Positions 24,763 through 36,770 of a DNA stretch of 64,000 bases are shown one piece after another (within the stretch, counting starts at the first letter, position 1; each line of letters starts with the position of its first letter). The stretch is from NCBI GenBank assembly GCA_026724425.1, contig JAIUCV010000009.1:21328701-21392700 (forward strand), read 5' to 3'. Position numbers and translations under genes: made by a program. The notes beneath the pieces were generated by a model. The model did not search any database. It was not told the DNA's origin and saw only the letters and a program-made list of their open reading frames with translations. This stretch comes from Erythrophleum ivorense (Eukaryota > Streptophyta > Magnoliopsida > Fabales > Fabaceae).

Positions 24763-25675
24763 TTAAATAATGGGTGGGGAAGTCAGCATTTCTTAAGATC
24801 ATCAAAAGCTGTTTTGCATGCATCATCAAAATGGAAATCAACATCCTTTTGTAACAGCTTAGACAATGGCAAAGCAATTTTACTAAAATTCTGAATGAAT
24901 CTTCTATAGAACCCTGCATGACCTAGAAAAGATCGAACCTCCCGAACACATGTCGGGTATGGTAGAGAAGTAATAACATCTATTTTAGCTTTATCAACCT
25001 CTATGCCCTGCTCAGATATAATATGACCTAATACTATACCTTTTCGAACCATAAAATGACACTTTTCAAGATTAAGTACAAGGTTCTTCTCTATGCATCT
25101 AGCTAGGACTCTATCTAGACTACACAAGCAATCATCAAAAGAGTTCCCATAAACAGTGAAGTCATCCATAAAAATTTCTATACAATGTTCCGGGAATCAC
25201 TAAAAATAGAAACCATGCACCGCTGGAAAGTTCCAGGGGCATTGCAAAGACCAAAAGGCATGCGTCTATAGGCATATGTTCCAAATGGGCATGTGAATGT
25301 CGTCTTCTCTTGATCCTCCGGGGCTATGCATATCTGGAAATACCCTAAAAATCCATCCAGAAAATAGTAGTGAGATTTTCCAGCTAAACGCTCAAGCATC
25401 TGATCAATAAAAGGGAGGGGGTAATGATCTTTTCTAGTGACTAAATTAAGCCTTCTATAATCAATGCAAACCCTCCAACTGTTTTGTACACGGGTGGGCA
25501 CCAATTCATTATGCTCATTCCGGACAACTGTGACCCCTGATTTCTTTGGAACCACCTGCACAGGACTAACCCACTGACTGTCAGAAATAGGATATATAAT
25601 ACCAGCGGATAAAAGTTTAGAAACTTCCTTTTTAACCACATCCAAAATAAGTGGGTTTAGTCGCCTTTGAGGTTG
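24763..25675 (-). pseudogene. pol: Athila pol, reverse transcriptase part (two frameshifts, one nonsense codon)
   Basis: RT fingers and palm are in two frames. At 25181-25675 the frame shows VVKKEVSKLLSAGIIYPISD, VCIDYRRLNLVTRKDHYPLP, and MPFGLCNAPGTFQRCM. A one-base loss near 25190-25195 breaks the frame just before the catalytic box. The next frame (24783-25169) holds MDDFTVYG, CHFMVRKGIVLGHIIS and SFLGHAGFYRRFIQNFSKIA, the palm, thumb and connection. A second one-base loss near 24785 and a TAA at 24763-24765 separate it from RNase H. The catalytic pair is F-M-D-D. In FLDGFLGYFQI the Gly-Phe-Leu at the usual DGFSGYNQI position is a substitution. Not functional as it stands. Confidence 0.95.
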
Positions 25676-27253
25676 TCACACTGGCTTTGCCCCATCTTCC
25701 AATAGAATTCTGTGCATGCATGTATCAGGGCTAATGCCAGGTATGTCAGCCAAGGTCCACCCTATTGCTTGTCTTCTCCTCTTTAAGACCGCTAGAAGCT
25801 TCTCTTCCTCCTCTGGAGTGATGTCATTAGCTACTATCACTAGAAGCTTCTCATCTTTCTCTAAATAGGCATACTTGAGATTGTCTGGTAGTGGTTTGAG
25901 CTCTAAGGTGGGAGCTTGTTCAACTGACGGTATGAGTTGTTTGATTTCAATCTCTTCCATGCTGAATACCTGTTCAGACAACTCACAGACAGAAGAAATA
26001 ACTTTTCCAGCTTTGGGAATATTAGTAGCATGGGAAGAGTCAAAAGAATCAACAGTTAAGCGAACATCAGCATCACGATTCCCTAAGCTATCCATATCAT
26101 CATGCAAAGAATCATTAGTACCAGAAAGATTATCAAGACCAGTGAAATCGACAGAGGTTCTAGATGAAATAGAATCATTCTGATAAGCGATAAATTCCTT
26201 AAAGTTAATATCATCATGTAAGCTCAAGAATTCATCTATTTCTCTACATATAGTACAAGAATGAGAGTCATCACAATTATGTCTCAAAGAATCATCAAGA
26301 TCAGCAATATCACAGGAGTTAGTCAACAAACTATCCCTAAAATCAACACTAGCATCTTCAATTAGCATATCAATCAGGCTGATACTACAAACAGAGTTGT
26401 CATCACAGGGATGTTTCATGGCATCAAATATATTAAATTGTATCACATTGCCAGCAAACTCTAATTGAAGAGTACCTTCATGCACATTTATAATTGTCTT
26501 TGCAGTTTTTAAGAAGGGTCTTCTTAAAATGAGTGGGGCATGTCCACTAGATCTATATCTATCATCCTCCATATTAAGGACATAAAAATCAGCTGGAAAA
26601 ATCAAGTCTTTTACCTTAACCAGAACATCCTCTAATACTCCTGAAGGATAGGTAATGCTCCTATTTGCTAACTGCACGACCACTCCTGTAGGTTTCAGCT
26701 CTCCCATCTGCAAAGATGAATAAACAGATTTAGGGATAACATTTATAGTAGCACCAAGATCAATCAAAGCATCAGAAAATTCAAAATTCCCAATAGTGCA
26801 TGGGATTGTAAAAGTTCCCGGATCTTGACACTTAATAGGCATTACTGGCTGTATAAGTGCTGAAACATTCTTGCCAAAATTGACTTTTTCATTCCCTCTT
26901 AGACGCCTCTTGTTTGTACATATTTCCTTGAGAAACTTGGCGTATTTAGGAATAGTCTTGATTGCCTCCAACAATGGTATGTTAACCTCAACTTTCTTGA
27001 ACGTCTCAAGAATTTCTTTTTCCATTTCTACTTCAGTTTGCTTCTTTCCCAAGGTAGGTCTATGTGGGAAAGGTAAGATCTTCTTTGGCTCCTCTTCTTT
27101 GTTTAGCTCATTTGGTGCGACGTGTGCTTTTGATGACGCCGGCTTATCCATGGTAATGATATCTGAGGATCCCTGAACCTCTTTCCCACTCCTAAGAGTG
27201 ATAGCACTAACATTGCTACTATTCCTTAGATTGACAATTGTCTGAGAAGGTAA
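25676..27253 (-). pseudogene. pro: Athila protease and linker (pro), ends at a TGA nonsense codon
   Basis: Open from the stop at 27254 down to TGA at 25676-25678; the longest ATG frame starts at 27151 (491 residues). The aspartic protease motif ALIDLGATINVIP lies near residue 130 (about 26,755), followed by GHAPLILRRPFLKTAKTIIN, the second half of the protease fold. An acidic, Ser-rich linker with little conservation follows, and then PSVEQAPTLELKPLPDNLKY and ITPEEEEKLLAVLKRRRQAI, the conserved lead into RT. Across the TGA the same frame continues into RT, so the codon is most simply a mutated CGA. The Thr in DLGAT (DLGAS is usual) is conservative. Confidence 0.93.
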
Positions 27254-28798
27254 CTAGCCTGACCCTTGGCTTTTTATTTCACTGAGAGAAGTGGCAAATT
27301 GGCCTAACTGAGTATCAACCCTCCTTTCTAAATTTTGCACTACTTGTGTAAGTTTTGCATTACTCTCCATAAGATGCTTCATCAAATCCCCCATATTATC
27401 CCCTTTCTTTGGTTCCTCCTGTATAGGAACTGGTGGCCTAATAGGTTGGGAAGATTGTGCACTGGGTCCCGCAATATTATATCTATTTTGCTGTTACCCT
27501 CCCCCATATCTCAGGTTAGGATCCCTCCATCCTGGATTGTATGTATTAGAGTAGGGGTCATATTTTTGCTGCCCTTGTTGCATTGGCCTAACTAGATACA
27601 TCCCAGCACAAGCCTCTACTCTGTCCTCTAACATAGGGCACTGATCAGTAGCATGTGTGGCCAAACAGCATATATCACACAGGGGTCCCACCAAGGTAGT
27701 AGAAGTAGATGTCTGCCCAGGTGCATGGCACTGTGGATAAGAATGTGTCTGAGTAGAGTAGGACTGTGGTGCACAAGTCTGAGAGGGTGTAGAGGATGAC
27801 TATGGCTGTTGCCGATCTAAAGCAAGCCGTTGGATCACAGAAGACATTACATCAATCTTGCTTTCAAGTCTCTGACCATAGTCTGGAGCATGCAATTCAC
27901 TGACTCCTCTTACTATTTGAATTGATCTGGATCCAAACTGCTGAGCATTCTGAGCCATCTTATTAATCAACTCCCAGGCCCTTGTAGGTGTCAGATCACC
28001 TAAGGCTCCGCCAGAGGCAGCATCAATCATGTTTCTGTCTATGTTCAACAGCCCCTCATAGAAGGATTGAATAAGTAACTGATCAGAGATTTGATGGTGA
28101 GGACAACTGGCCAACAACCTTTTAAATCTTTCCCAATATTCATATAAAGTTTCTCCACTATTCTGTCTGATCCCACATATTTCCTTTCTTATTGATGCAG
28201 TGCAAGACGCAGGAAAGAATTTCTCCAAAAATAGCCTCTTCAGTTGGTCCCAAGAAGTAATAGCACCGGGAGGTAAATAGTACAACCAATCTTTAGCTAA
28301 ACCATCTAAGGAAAAAGGAAATGCTCTGAGTTTAATTTGTTCCTCTGAAACTCCCTGTGGCTTCATTGTAGAGCAAACAACGTGAAATTCCTTCAGATGT
28401 TTGTGAGGGTCGTCTCCTGCAAGTCCATGAAATTTAGGAAGTAAGTGAATCAAACCAGATTTAAGCTCAAAATTTGCATCTAATTCTGGATATTGTATAC
28501 AGAGATTTTGATAATGCACGTTAGGAGCCGTCAATTCTCTAATGGTTCTGGCATGTATGTTATCATTTATATTGGCATTCACATTCAAATTAGCCTGAAC
28601 ATGCATATTCATGTTAGCATTCATATGATCTTGTTCAGCCATATTATCACCAACAAATTGAAGTACACAATCAACTCTTTGCACAGAACTACGAATTCCT
28701 ATTGTTTCTTTGTTCTTCTTATTGCTTACTTGACTTCTAAACGTTTTTTTGATTTCCGGATCCAAATCAATTAATTTTTCACCAGAGCTCCTTGTCAT
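27254..28798 (-). pseudogene. gag: Athila gag (three in-frame nonsense codons)
   Basis: The most likely start is the ATG at 28796-28798 (MTRSSGEKLIDLDPEIKKTF). The longer frame from 28834 uses a non-ATG start. Residues about 90-270 contain the Gag capsid core typical of plant gypsy elements: PKFHGLAGDDPHKHLKEFHV, IKLRAFPFSLDGLAKDWLYY and LYEYWERFKRLLASCPHH. The first stop, TAG at 27800-27802, is followed in the same frame by a Gln/Ser/Thr-rich stretch and the zinc knuckle CDICCLATHATDQC (C-X2-C-X4-H-X4-C, near 27,640-27,680). TAA at 27494-27496 and TAG at 27254-27256 follow. The same frame then runs into protease, so gag-pro-pol was one frame. All three stops are one C-to-T change away from Gln codons. 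Confidence 0.93.
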
Positions 28799-29193
28799 AA
28801 ACCAATTAGTCAAGCAAAAACTAAGAAGGAACACAAGAAATCAACAAATAAAAATTAAAACAATAAATCTAGAAAAATTAGAAAAATCCTAGAAAAATCG
28901 AGAAAATACTAAAAAATTAGAAAAAGTGCTTAAAACGTTGGAATTTGGCCAAAAAAATGGTGTACCGAATAGCTATGCTATTATTTTTGCTTAAAATACC
29001 CAAAAACCTTGAAAAACAAAGTTTGAGAATTTTCTGGATATTTCAAACAAAAATTTCAGCAAGTAGCAAAATCAGATTAAGCAACCGAATGATCCAATTC
29101 CAAATTCAAAACAAGGGAAAATAGGACAAAAACAAAGCAAAAATAAGGCAATTAAATACTAAGAAAGCCTTCCAAACAAATAAGAAACCAAAC
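28799..29193 (-). other. Athila 5' leader between PBS and gag
   Basis: About 395 bp of A-rich (minus strand T-rich) untranslated sequence. No conserved protein-coding signal; it would hold packaging signals, but none can be recognised by eye. Confidence 0.7.
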
Positions 29194-29211
29194 TCCCCGG
29201 CAATGGCGCCA
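29194..29211 (-). promoter_or_regulatory. Primer binding site, tRNA-Asp type
   Basis: Minus strand TGGCGCCATTGCCGGGGA, four bases after the 5' LTR end. It is complementary to the 3' end of plant tRNA-Asp (…UCCCCGGCAACGGCGCCA) with one mismatch. tRNA-Asp-type sites are known in Athila/Calypso relatives. Confidence 0.88.
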
Positions 29212-29215
29212 AATT

Positions 29216-31646
29216 TGACGATTGTGTCGTGCAATCTCAAATAAAACTAGGAAGCAAAATAAATTTTTATAGTTAATGGTGCAATCCTAGGTCATCTCCC
29301 TTGGAGTTTATGCCTTAATTTGTTTATGGAAAGGTTATTCTAAGTATTGCATACTGAAACTTATTTTGGGATTGAAGTACTAGAATTTAATTGAACTAAA
29401 TTTAATTGACAAAAATCAAAAGAATTTAAAACTAAATGAGATGAACAATTAAGAGAATATGGTAGCTAGCTTTGCATTGGACTCCCTAGAATTCAATGAT
29501 CCTTGCCCTTGATTTAATTTACCTAATTTGGAATTAATTCCTTGCTCTTTAGTATATTCCCTATAAAGATTCTTGAATAACCATCTAAGGTTCAATTTAT
29601 TAATTATACAAGGAATTTGCAACCACAAGAAACCTTGAATAACTAATTAATTGAATTAAGAACAAGAACACAACGCACTTTAACCAAATTCAAGCACATG
29701 CACAATTTACTTAAGATACTAATTGACCAATTAGATTAATTAATTCCTCAAACAATTAACTGCACACAATTTCTAGTTGATTAATCCAATAACCATTGTA
29801 TCAATTAACCCAAGATCAAGAGGAATTTAAAAGTAAATTGCACATTAATTCTGGAATTTTTTTTTATAAACATGTGATGATCAAAATCAGAATTCCAAAA
29901 TCAAATTCAATTCATAAAACAAATTAATAAAATTTCAGCAACTAAATTCCTAAATCAATCAACTAAACCTAGTCAAATTAATCAAAGATTTAATGCTAGA
30001 ATTTAAAAGACATAGTAAGGAATAATTATCCAATTTTGTGGAAAAAGATAGGGCTCAAATCTTCATCTGGGAGCTTCCAAATTTTCAGCTAGCCACCATG
30101 GGTGAATTAAGCTGCCATGAAGAATTTAATTGGAGAAGAGTTGATGGAATTTGCATTAGCCATGGATAGATCACGAAAGAATTGCTCCCTGGACGTTCTC
30201 CCTGGCTCTCCTAGAAGTCTCGCCCTTTTCCACGTTCTGTCTTCTATTCTGTTCTTCTTCCTCGTTGAGAAACCACACTCTCCTTGATGAGTGAATGATT
30301 CTATATATAGGCAAGGATTTGCTGAGATATTGAGGCGTGAATGGAGTAAATTCTGGTTGATTTAAACATGCTCCTGTTCACGTGATTTCTTAATTGATTC
30401 CACGTAAGCTTTGCATGCTTCATTCATTCTAATATAATTCCATGCTGCTGCTCTTCATTAATTATTTCTCACGTGAAAGTCTCTTCGTGTCAACCCGTAG
30501 CTTTTTCTAATCGTTATTTTCTTCATGTGGGCTTCCAGCGTTTGCATCGTCCAGCTTCAGCATCTTCTAGCATTAGCATCGTCCAGCTTCTTCAAACCAG
30601 TAGCTCAAGTTGGTTGCTTCATTAATCCAGGCAATTCTGTAGCTAATTTCCAGCTTATTATTTCAATAAAATCTCACATGCTTAGCTTGTTGCTTCATGC
30701 TCTATTTTTCAGCTCATTCACATAGCTTCTGCTTATGGCTTGCTTAGTTGTTCAGCTTCTTTTCTTTGCTTGCAACTAGTTCTCCCATGCATCTGCTTCT
30801 ACGTAGAACCACTCATCGAGCTTCTCTTCCTTGATCTGTAGCTCTTCATTCAGCTTGTTTTATTCTGAACCTCTGTTTTGCTCCTTCTGTTTCAGCTTAA
30901 AACCCGTAGCTTTTGTGCTTTCTTCTTTCATTCTCCAGCTTTTCCACATAGCTCCTGCATGTTCTCTATGTCTACATGCTTTGTACCTTAGCTTCATGCA
31001 GCTCCTTAACTAGAACCTGTGGTTTCTTTGTTTAGCTCTCCCAGCTTCAGTTCGTAGCTTCCCATGTTAACATCTCACAGGTTCTGCACCTCAATGAATT
31101 ACATGCTGCCACCCACATGTTGTTTATTTATTTCCTCCTACATACAGAGCTTTCCTCGTTCCAGCCACGTTGAGCTTCCTTCTCTTTTAGCTTCCTCGGC
31201 TACTGCTTCTTCTTTACTCTAGAACCCATAGCTCTTTTCTTTGTTCATTTTCTCTCAGCTCTCCACGTGATCTCTTCCTGCCTTACTGCTGCGTTTTTCT
31301 GCCCAAGAAGACCAAGCCAATATAATATATTATTAATAAAAATAGCATTATCATCCAATCTTTTTTCTTAATTCATTTTAATTTTTCAATTCATTTGTCC
31401 AAAAGAAAATTCTGCCCAAAATTAAAAAGTGTTTTAAGGATAAAAATTATTTAATCATCAAAGAATTTTGGAGAATAAAATCTTAGTAATTTAAATCCAA
31501 AAATTCTCCTAATTAATTCAAAATTGTATTATTTTCCAAAATTAACCACAAATTCAAATATTACATAATAAATCCATTTAAGCTCAAATTAATCATTAAA
31601 AACAATAATAAATGTGGATAAAATATATGAAAATTAGTACTTATCA
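29216..31646 (-). repeat. 5' LTR of the Athila element
   Basis: 2431 bp, starting TGATAAGTAC and ending CGTCA in sense. TATA-like CTATATATAG is at 30301-30310. Compared with the 3' LTR it has one 20-bp insertion near 30568-30587 that partly repeats the adjacent GCATCGTCCAGCTTC words, and a few 1-bp indels. Small frames at 30525-30725 and 30831-31013 are not genes. Confidence 0.95.
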
Positions 31647-32006
31647 ACCATTCATCTAGGTATTACCAGAATATAGTAGGATCCAAAGAAAACTTTATGA
31701 TGGCCAGGTATGAAATTTGATGTAGTCAAGTTTTTGTCTAAGTGTTTAAATTATCAGAGGATAAGTTAGAGTGTCAGAAAATAGATGGAGTGTTACAAAC
31801 TTTAGAAATACTTAGTGGTAATGGGATGGTATCTTAATCAATTTTATGATGATGTTACTAGGATATATTCAATTTTTGATACAATTGGGTAATTGTAGAT
31901 AGATTCATTTTTTTTACCAATCAAGTCTACTTATCTTTTAGACAAGTTAACTTAGGTATACATTAAAGGGATTGTGAGACTTAATGAGGTACTTAGTAGT
32001 ATAGAG
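31647..32006 (+). pseudogene. Ty3/gypsy pol fragment 4: integrase (degenerate)
   Basis: Continues the old pol after the Athila insertion: WPGMKFDVVKFLSKCLNYQR near 31710-31765 (family norm WWPGMKKDIAEFVSKCLTCQ), the zinc-finger end. A decayed stretch follows, with QLGNCR-like bases near 31882-31900 (norm IWVIVDRLTKSAHFLP), PIKSTYLLDKLT near 31918-31950, and IKGIVRLNEVLSSIE near 31963-32006 (norm EIVRLHGVPVSIVSDR). The sequence breaks off inside the integrase core, just before the second catalytic Asp, at an LTR-like start (K). No continuation of this pol was found later in the window. Confidence 0.85.
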
Positions 32007-35000
32007 TGAAACATCTAACTTTATATTATACTTATATGCTTTAAACCCATTATGACAAATTATGCATAATTGATATACTATGTAATGGAATAAATTAAAA
32101 CTTTTTCTAAATTTTTTTTTCTAGAGTTTCGCCTTATCATTTAGAGGTCTTGACCTTACAAAGGCCTTAATTTATAGTTATGTTCAATAGTCAGAACAAA
32201 GTCCAATTCATATTATCCATTTTTAACATAAGCTAGCACTTTAGAGCTCAATTAATAGTTAGCCCTTTTAGGAAATTTCTACATACATTTACAACTAATG
32301 CAAGGCATAAACTTAATAAGATATCTAATCATCAACCATATGTACAATATTACATCATTTCTTATATAAGTTCCAAATTGTATACATATACATCAAACTT
32401 TCAAGATCATTCATAATTTCCTTGATAGATCTTTAACCTTCCCCATAATCACTGCTTTCCTTTCATCTCTACTAGTCTCTTCACCTAGCATGGGTTAGTA
32501 GACATGGAAATATGAAATGAGATTTTAAAAAGAATCTTAGTAGCAAACTCCATACTCAATGTATACATAAGTAACTCAAGCATACAGACATAAGTATGCA
32601 TAAAACATACCTCATATTATATTAGAGCTGGTATAAGACATGCTTAGTTAATGGCTATGACTTTTAAAACACTGTATTGTTCTGTGCTCTACTTAGAAAA
32701 GAGTCATTGTGCTCAATCCTTCTCTAATAATACTTAAAGAAGAGCTACCATGTTCAACTCCCTTTTTAAGCATGACTGATGCCATAAAGCACACTTTCGC
32801 CATAAGGGCACATAAGACATAATCATATATGCCAACTCAAACATAAAACATGATCATTATAAAGCATATATAACACACATATAGGCATCTAACATTCGAC
32901 AACGGATATACATACATAAAGGAAAGAGATGCTACCTAAAGAACTCAATCTAATGTCATGTAACTTAAACTTCTCTTGCTATACTTCAACTTATTCTCTA
33001 CTCCAACACCCTGAGGATGCATTAAGGCCATTGGAATTGCCTAAATCATCAAAAAAGGCAACAATATAAATAACTAAAACACTTACTAACTTAATCTATT
33101 ACTTTTCCTTAAAATTCTGCTAATACTTTATTTAGGTCTCCTACTTTAGAAAATCATATTCTAAGCTAGGGACCTCTAAATTTAGTGAATTATAGCTTGT
33201 AACCTCTACTTGTATACTATCTATTGTAAAAATTTCAACTTGAGATTGTTCCATTTGATCCCAGAAATGCATCAAAAATTAGATCTAGTATAAGGCAAAA
33301 ATTTGACGCATGATAACTTTTATGGACCAAATTTGAAAATTCATAAAATATCTTGTAGAAATCCAAAAAAATTACCATTTTGACTTATATTAAACTTCTA
33401 CATGTCCTTTAAATGCATCCTAAGTTTCAACCCTAAATTCAAACTCTAAGGCGTTCAAGTGCAGACCTACATTCTCTTGCTCATTTTTGGTTTATTTTAG
33501 TGCTTCAAAGAGCTAAACTTGCACTTCTTTAGGATTCCACATTATGGACACATTTTTTATCATTCATTTATCATGTAAATCTAGTTCATTTCCTTTAATT
33601 GTCCATATATCTCAAAATGACCCTCTCACTTGCCAATTACACTTGGTATAATAGGTCTCATTATACCTCTTTAGGCCATCACATGTAACATGGTCTTTTT
33701 AGTATTTAGACTTCATCCTTGTAGTCTAATTAACATATTTAGACTACAAATAACTAATTAAAATAGCCCGATGAACATAATTCACTTTGAAACAACACAT
33801 TGCTCATATAAGGCTATACTTGGGTCAATCTTTTAAAAATGCTAAATCATGCGAATTTGGCATCATCTAATGCATAATTCATCTTTGAATTACTCATACA
33901 TGCCTCTTTTAACATCTAATTCATCAAATTATACATAGGTGTCCACTCATTTTCATGGCTGAACCTAGCATATATATGACTCAATTTGGAGAGTTTGTAA
34001 CATACTAAGTCATGTCTAGACTATGTTCTTATGTTCTTACTCATCATATTTAATAGGAAAAACATCAAATCCTCCATAATCATTAAGTGGTTGAAATTTA
34101 AGAGGGAGTTGGAGTTCATGAAATTCAAGCTTTCTTACATTGAAACTTACATGGTTTTGTTTGCCTCTTTCCCTTGTTTCTTTTGGTCTAACTTATTCTC
34201 CAAGATGAGCACTGATAAAGGCTATTTTTATATATTTTAATTCCCTTAATTTGGACATTTTGATAAATAGCTATGGCTTAATGAGTTTTATTAGATAATA
34301 TTAATTTTATTAGCCATTCTTTGCACTTTAGGAATTAAATTACAAAATTATTAGTTTTAATGCATAAATTCATTTAAATAATTTTGTAAAATTTTTCCTA
34401 CTTAATATGGTTTATTATTTTTGCAGACTTTTTGATGGGCAAATAGAATTTGAATGGGAGATTGAGTGGGAGAAGAGATGGAAGCTTCAATTGTTCAATT
34501 TCAAAAGAAAAAAAGGTTTGGAAGATGATTGATGAATCATGCAAGATCCAAATCACATAGCCTTCTTACTTACATTGCAGCAAGTCCAACCCACCATTTA
34601 CACACTCACAAGCTCCCTCTTTCTCTTCTTGACAGATGCATACATGAACCTTCATGCCCATTAACTCACGAACAGAAGATATAAACACATAATGCAATGC
34701 CATACTCCTTGCTTGTATTTACATGGAAATAACGTGGTTTTACTATAGCATATATAAGCATTCCCATTCATCCATAAGTACACGAGCTGGGAGTTTGGCA
34801 TGGAATGGAGTCTAGGTCACGGTCTTAACTTCATAAACACATGTATAGACACATAGCAACACTCTCGAGCTTCATCCTCATGAATCATGCATGAAGGCTT
34901 TCTCTCGGGTTGACACACATGTGGATGAGGAAGCATGAGACCAGCTTGCACAAAGCATTCATTCACGTCATAGAGAGAAGCACAGGTTCTACACATACAA

Positions 35001-36770
35001 ACAACACACACTCAATAGTAACAACATGTTACACACAGCAGCTCCACGTAGCACCAGCATAAGGCACGGCTCACTCTCACGTTACACACTCACACGAGTT
35101 CCTTAAGGTCACCACAAGGATGAGTCACTCATGGTCTTCACTTTATACCCTCATGCAAATACATAGTAGTTACGGCTTGTCAAGTAAATACATAGGTCCA
35201 GCTCTCTTGTTCACATGAGGAAGCTACACGAGTAAAGATGCATGAAACAAACACTCACGAGTTGGAGATTGAGGAAGCAATGCACATAATAGCTAACATG
35301 AATAGATGAGGGAGGCTCGAGTTTAAGGAAAAAAATAGGAAGCTGACGTGGGAGAATTAAGTGGAAGATGGAGCACATGAAGAGTAGGAAAAAAAGGAGA
35401 ACATGTGATCAATGAATAAAATAGGCATGACTAGAGCACGTGGGAGGGGAATAATAATAAGCTCGGGCAGTAGGCAGAAAGGACACTAGATATCATCCAT
35501 CATCCATTACATTCATAATTCATTTCTCCATCCATTGAAGCCATGGCCCATCCACCTCATTTCCCCTCCATTATTCTTCACTCGATGGAAGCTTAATTGA
35601 AATTGTGGCTAGCTAGGATGGAACCTTGGATTGAAGCTTGAATCCATGGAGATTGTCAAGGGATTTTGGCTAAGATTCCTATTTCATTTTTTCTTTCTTT
35701 CTACATTGATTATTATTATTGTACTTGCTTGGTTGAGCTTGTAATTGACTAAGATTGGTGTAGTTTGTAATTGGTAGTTGGTTAGATGTCAATTAGGAGA
35801 GTAATTGATAATTAATGGATTGATTTAAGTGTTGGGTTTTTCATTTACCTCCAATCTTCCATGTATGCAGTCAAGGTATTTGATGAAATACATGTGAGGA
35901 ATTGTATGCTTGAATGTCTAATTTGAGGATTCCTTAGAGTTTAATTAGTCAATTGAACAATCTAAGGTGATAATTCAGAGGCTAATTAATTGATTAGTCA
36001 CTCAAATTAAGTCTTCATTGATCCTAAAGACAAGAATTAATGACTCAATGTAGAGTTGAGGTTTCAATTCAACATCAAGTTATTAATGTCTTGAATTTTG
36101 CATGGTTACTCAAGATAACTTGCTTAAACATAAATAGGAACTCTTAGACTAGAACCAATGATAATTGAATCAGGATGATGAATTAGGAAGCTAGTCACAA
36201 GTCTATTAGTTACTTGTTAATTCATGTAATTTAAATATTAGTTTTTATTCTTGATTCAATTTAAATTCTAGTTAGTTTAATTAAATTAAAACCTCTTTCA
36301 ATTAGGTAGCTTCTAGATTTTCTTTTACATTTAGAAAACTCAATATTGAATATTGAAATCCATTTCCAAGAGAAATAATCTAAGTTGTGCCACTAGCTAT
36401 TCTCAACTTAGTTTATTTGAGGTTGCTCAACATAACTGTCAAGCACCTTGAACACCATGTCCAGCCATGAAAATAATCTTCTCAAGAAACTGAATACATC
36501 AAAAGAAAGCTTGAGATGAGAGGAACAACCTTTATAATTGAGGGGAAGACTAAAAAGGCCATTTACATACCTAAAATTACCATGAAATTCTTTCTCTTTC
36601 TCCTTTCACTTTCTCCATCACTTTTAGACTTATTTTTTCTCTAACTCCAAATGCTAAGTCGATCAACCCAAGGAGGAAGAAGACTTTTATAATAACATCG
36701 TAATTATACATTAGTAAAATGACCATTTTATCCTTACATTAGCACCTAGAAAGTGTGCCCAAAAGGTATG
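32007..36770 (-). mobile_element. Probable family-1-related LTR K (right end not found), containing J
   Basis: Begins TGAAACATC where the old integrase stops; TAGAG at 32002-32006 would be the left TSD. Inside it keeps family-1 words in minus-sense order, such as the CACCTAGCATG...GAAATGAGAT segment at 32490-32525 (compare LTR A near 5050-5085) and a tail at 36700-36760 like the 'cattttgccc' segment. No GG...TTACA end followed by TAGAG is seen, so the right end is deleted or too changed. The limits of 4-5 kb include the 2.2-kb LTR J. Confidence 0.5.
34213..36441 (+). mobile_element. Athila-like solo LTR J, TSD AGCAC
   Basis: 2229 bp from TGATAAAGGC to ATAACTGTCA, with AGCAC at 34208-34212 and 36442-36446. 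Start and end match the sense ends of the complete Athila LTR (TGATAAGTAC; the tail words near 36391-36441 parallel the 'gagatgacctaggattgcacc...ttgagattgc...gtca' tail), but the middle is strongly diverged. It is therefore a different Athila subfamily. TATA-like CATATATAAGC is at 34749-34759. There is no internal region or second LTR. Confidence 0.85.

Larger units (their letters stand above)
19166..31646 (-). mobile_element. Athila-type Ty3/gypsy LTR retrotransposon with both LTRs, TSD ACCAT
   Basis: A 12,481-bp element with 2416-bp and 2431-bp LTRs, TG...CA ends, and ACCAT at 19161-19165 and 31647-31651. All coding is on the minus strand, so the LTR at 29216-31646 is the 5' LTR. Order in sense: 5' LTR, tRNA-Asp-type PBS, gag with zinc knuckle, protease, RT, RNase H, integrase, a non-coding stretch, polypurine tract, 3' LTR. 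By hand comparison the LTRs differ by about 39 substitutions (about 34 transitions) and a few indels including a 20-bp one. At usual plant rates that implies roughly 0.6-1.2 million years. The gag-pro-pol frame is broken at seven places, so the copy is not autonomous. I assign Athila from the VFDVWGIDFMGPF and MDDFTVYG motifs and the PBS. No env-like frame is seen. Confidence 0.95.

Noticed and set aside
24763..27802. Reassigned stop codons (TAA/TAG read as Gln) or programmed readthrough in the Athila element
   Set aside because: A TGA and two frameshifts are also present, and plant nuclear genes use the standard code. C-to-T decay explains the stops with fewer assumptions.
34970..34980. TAGAG after CACGTCA as the right end of LTR K
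   Set aside because: It falls inside LTR J, whose own TSDs are perfect, so it is a chance match.
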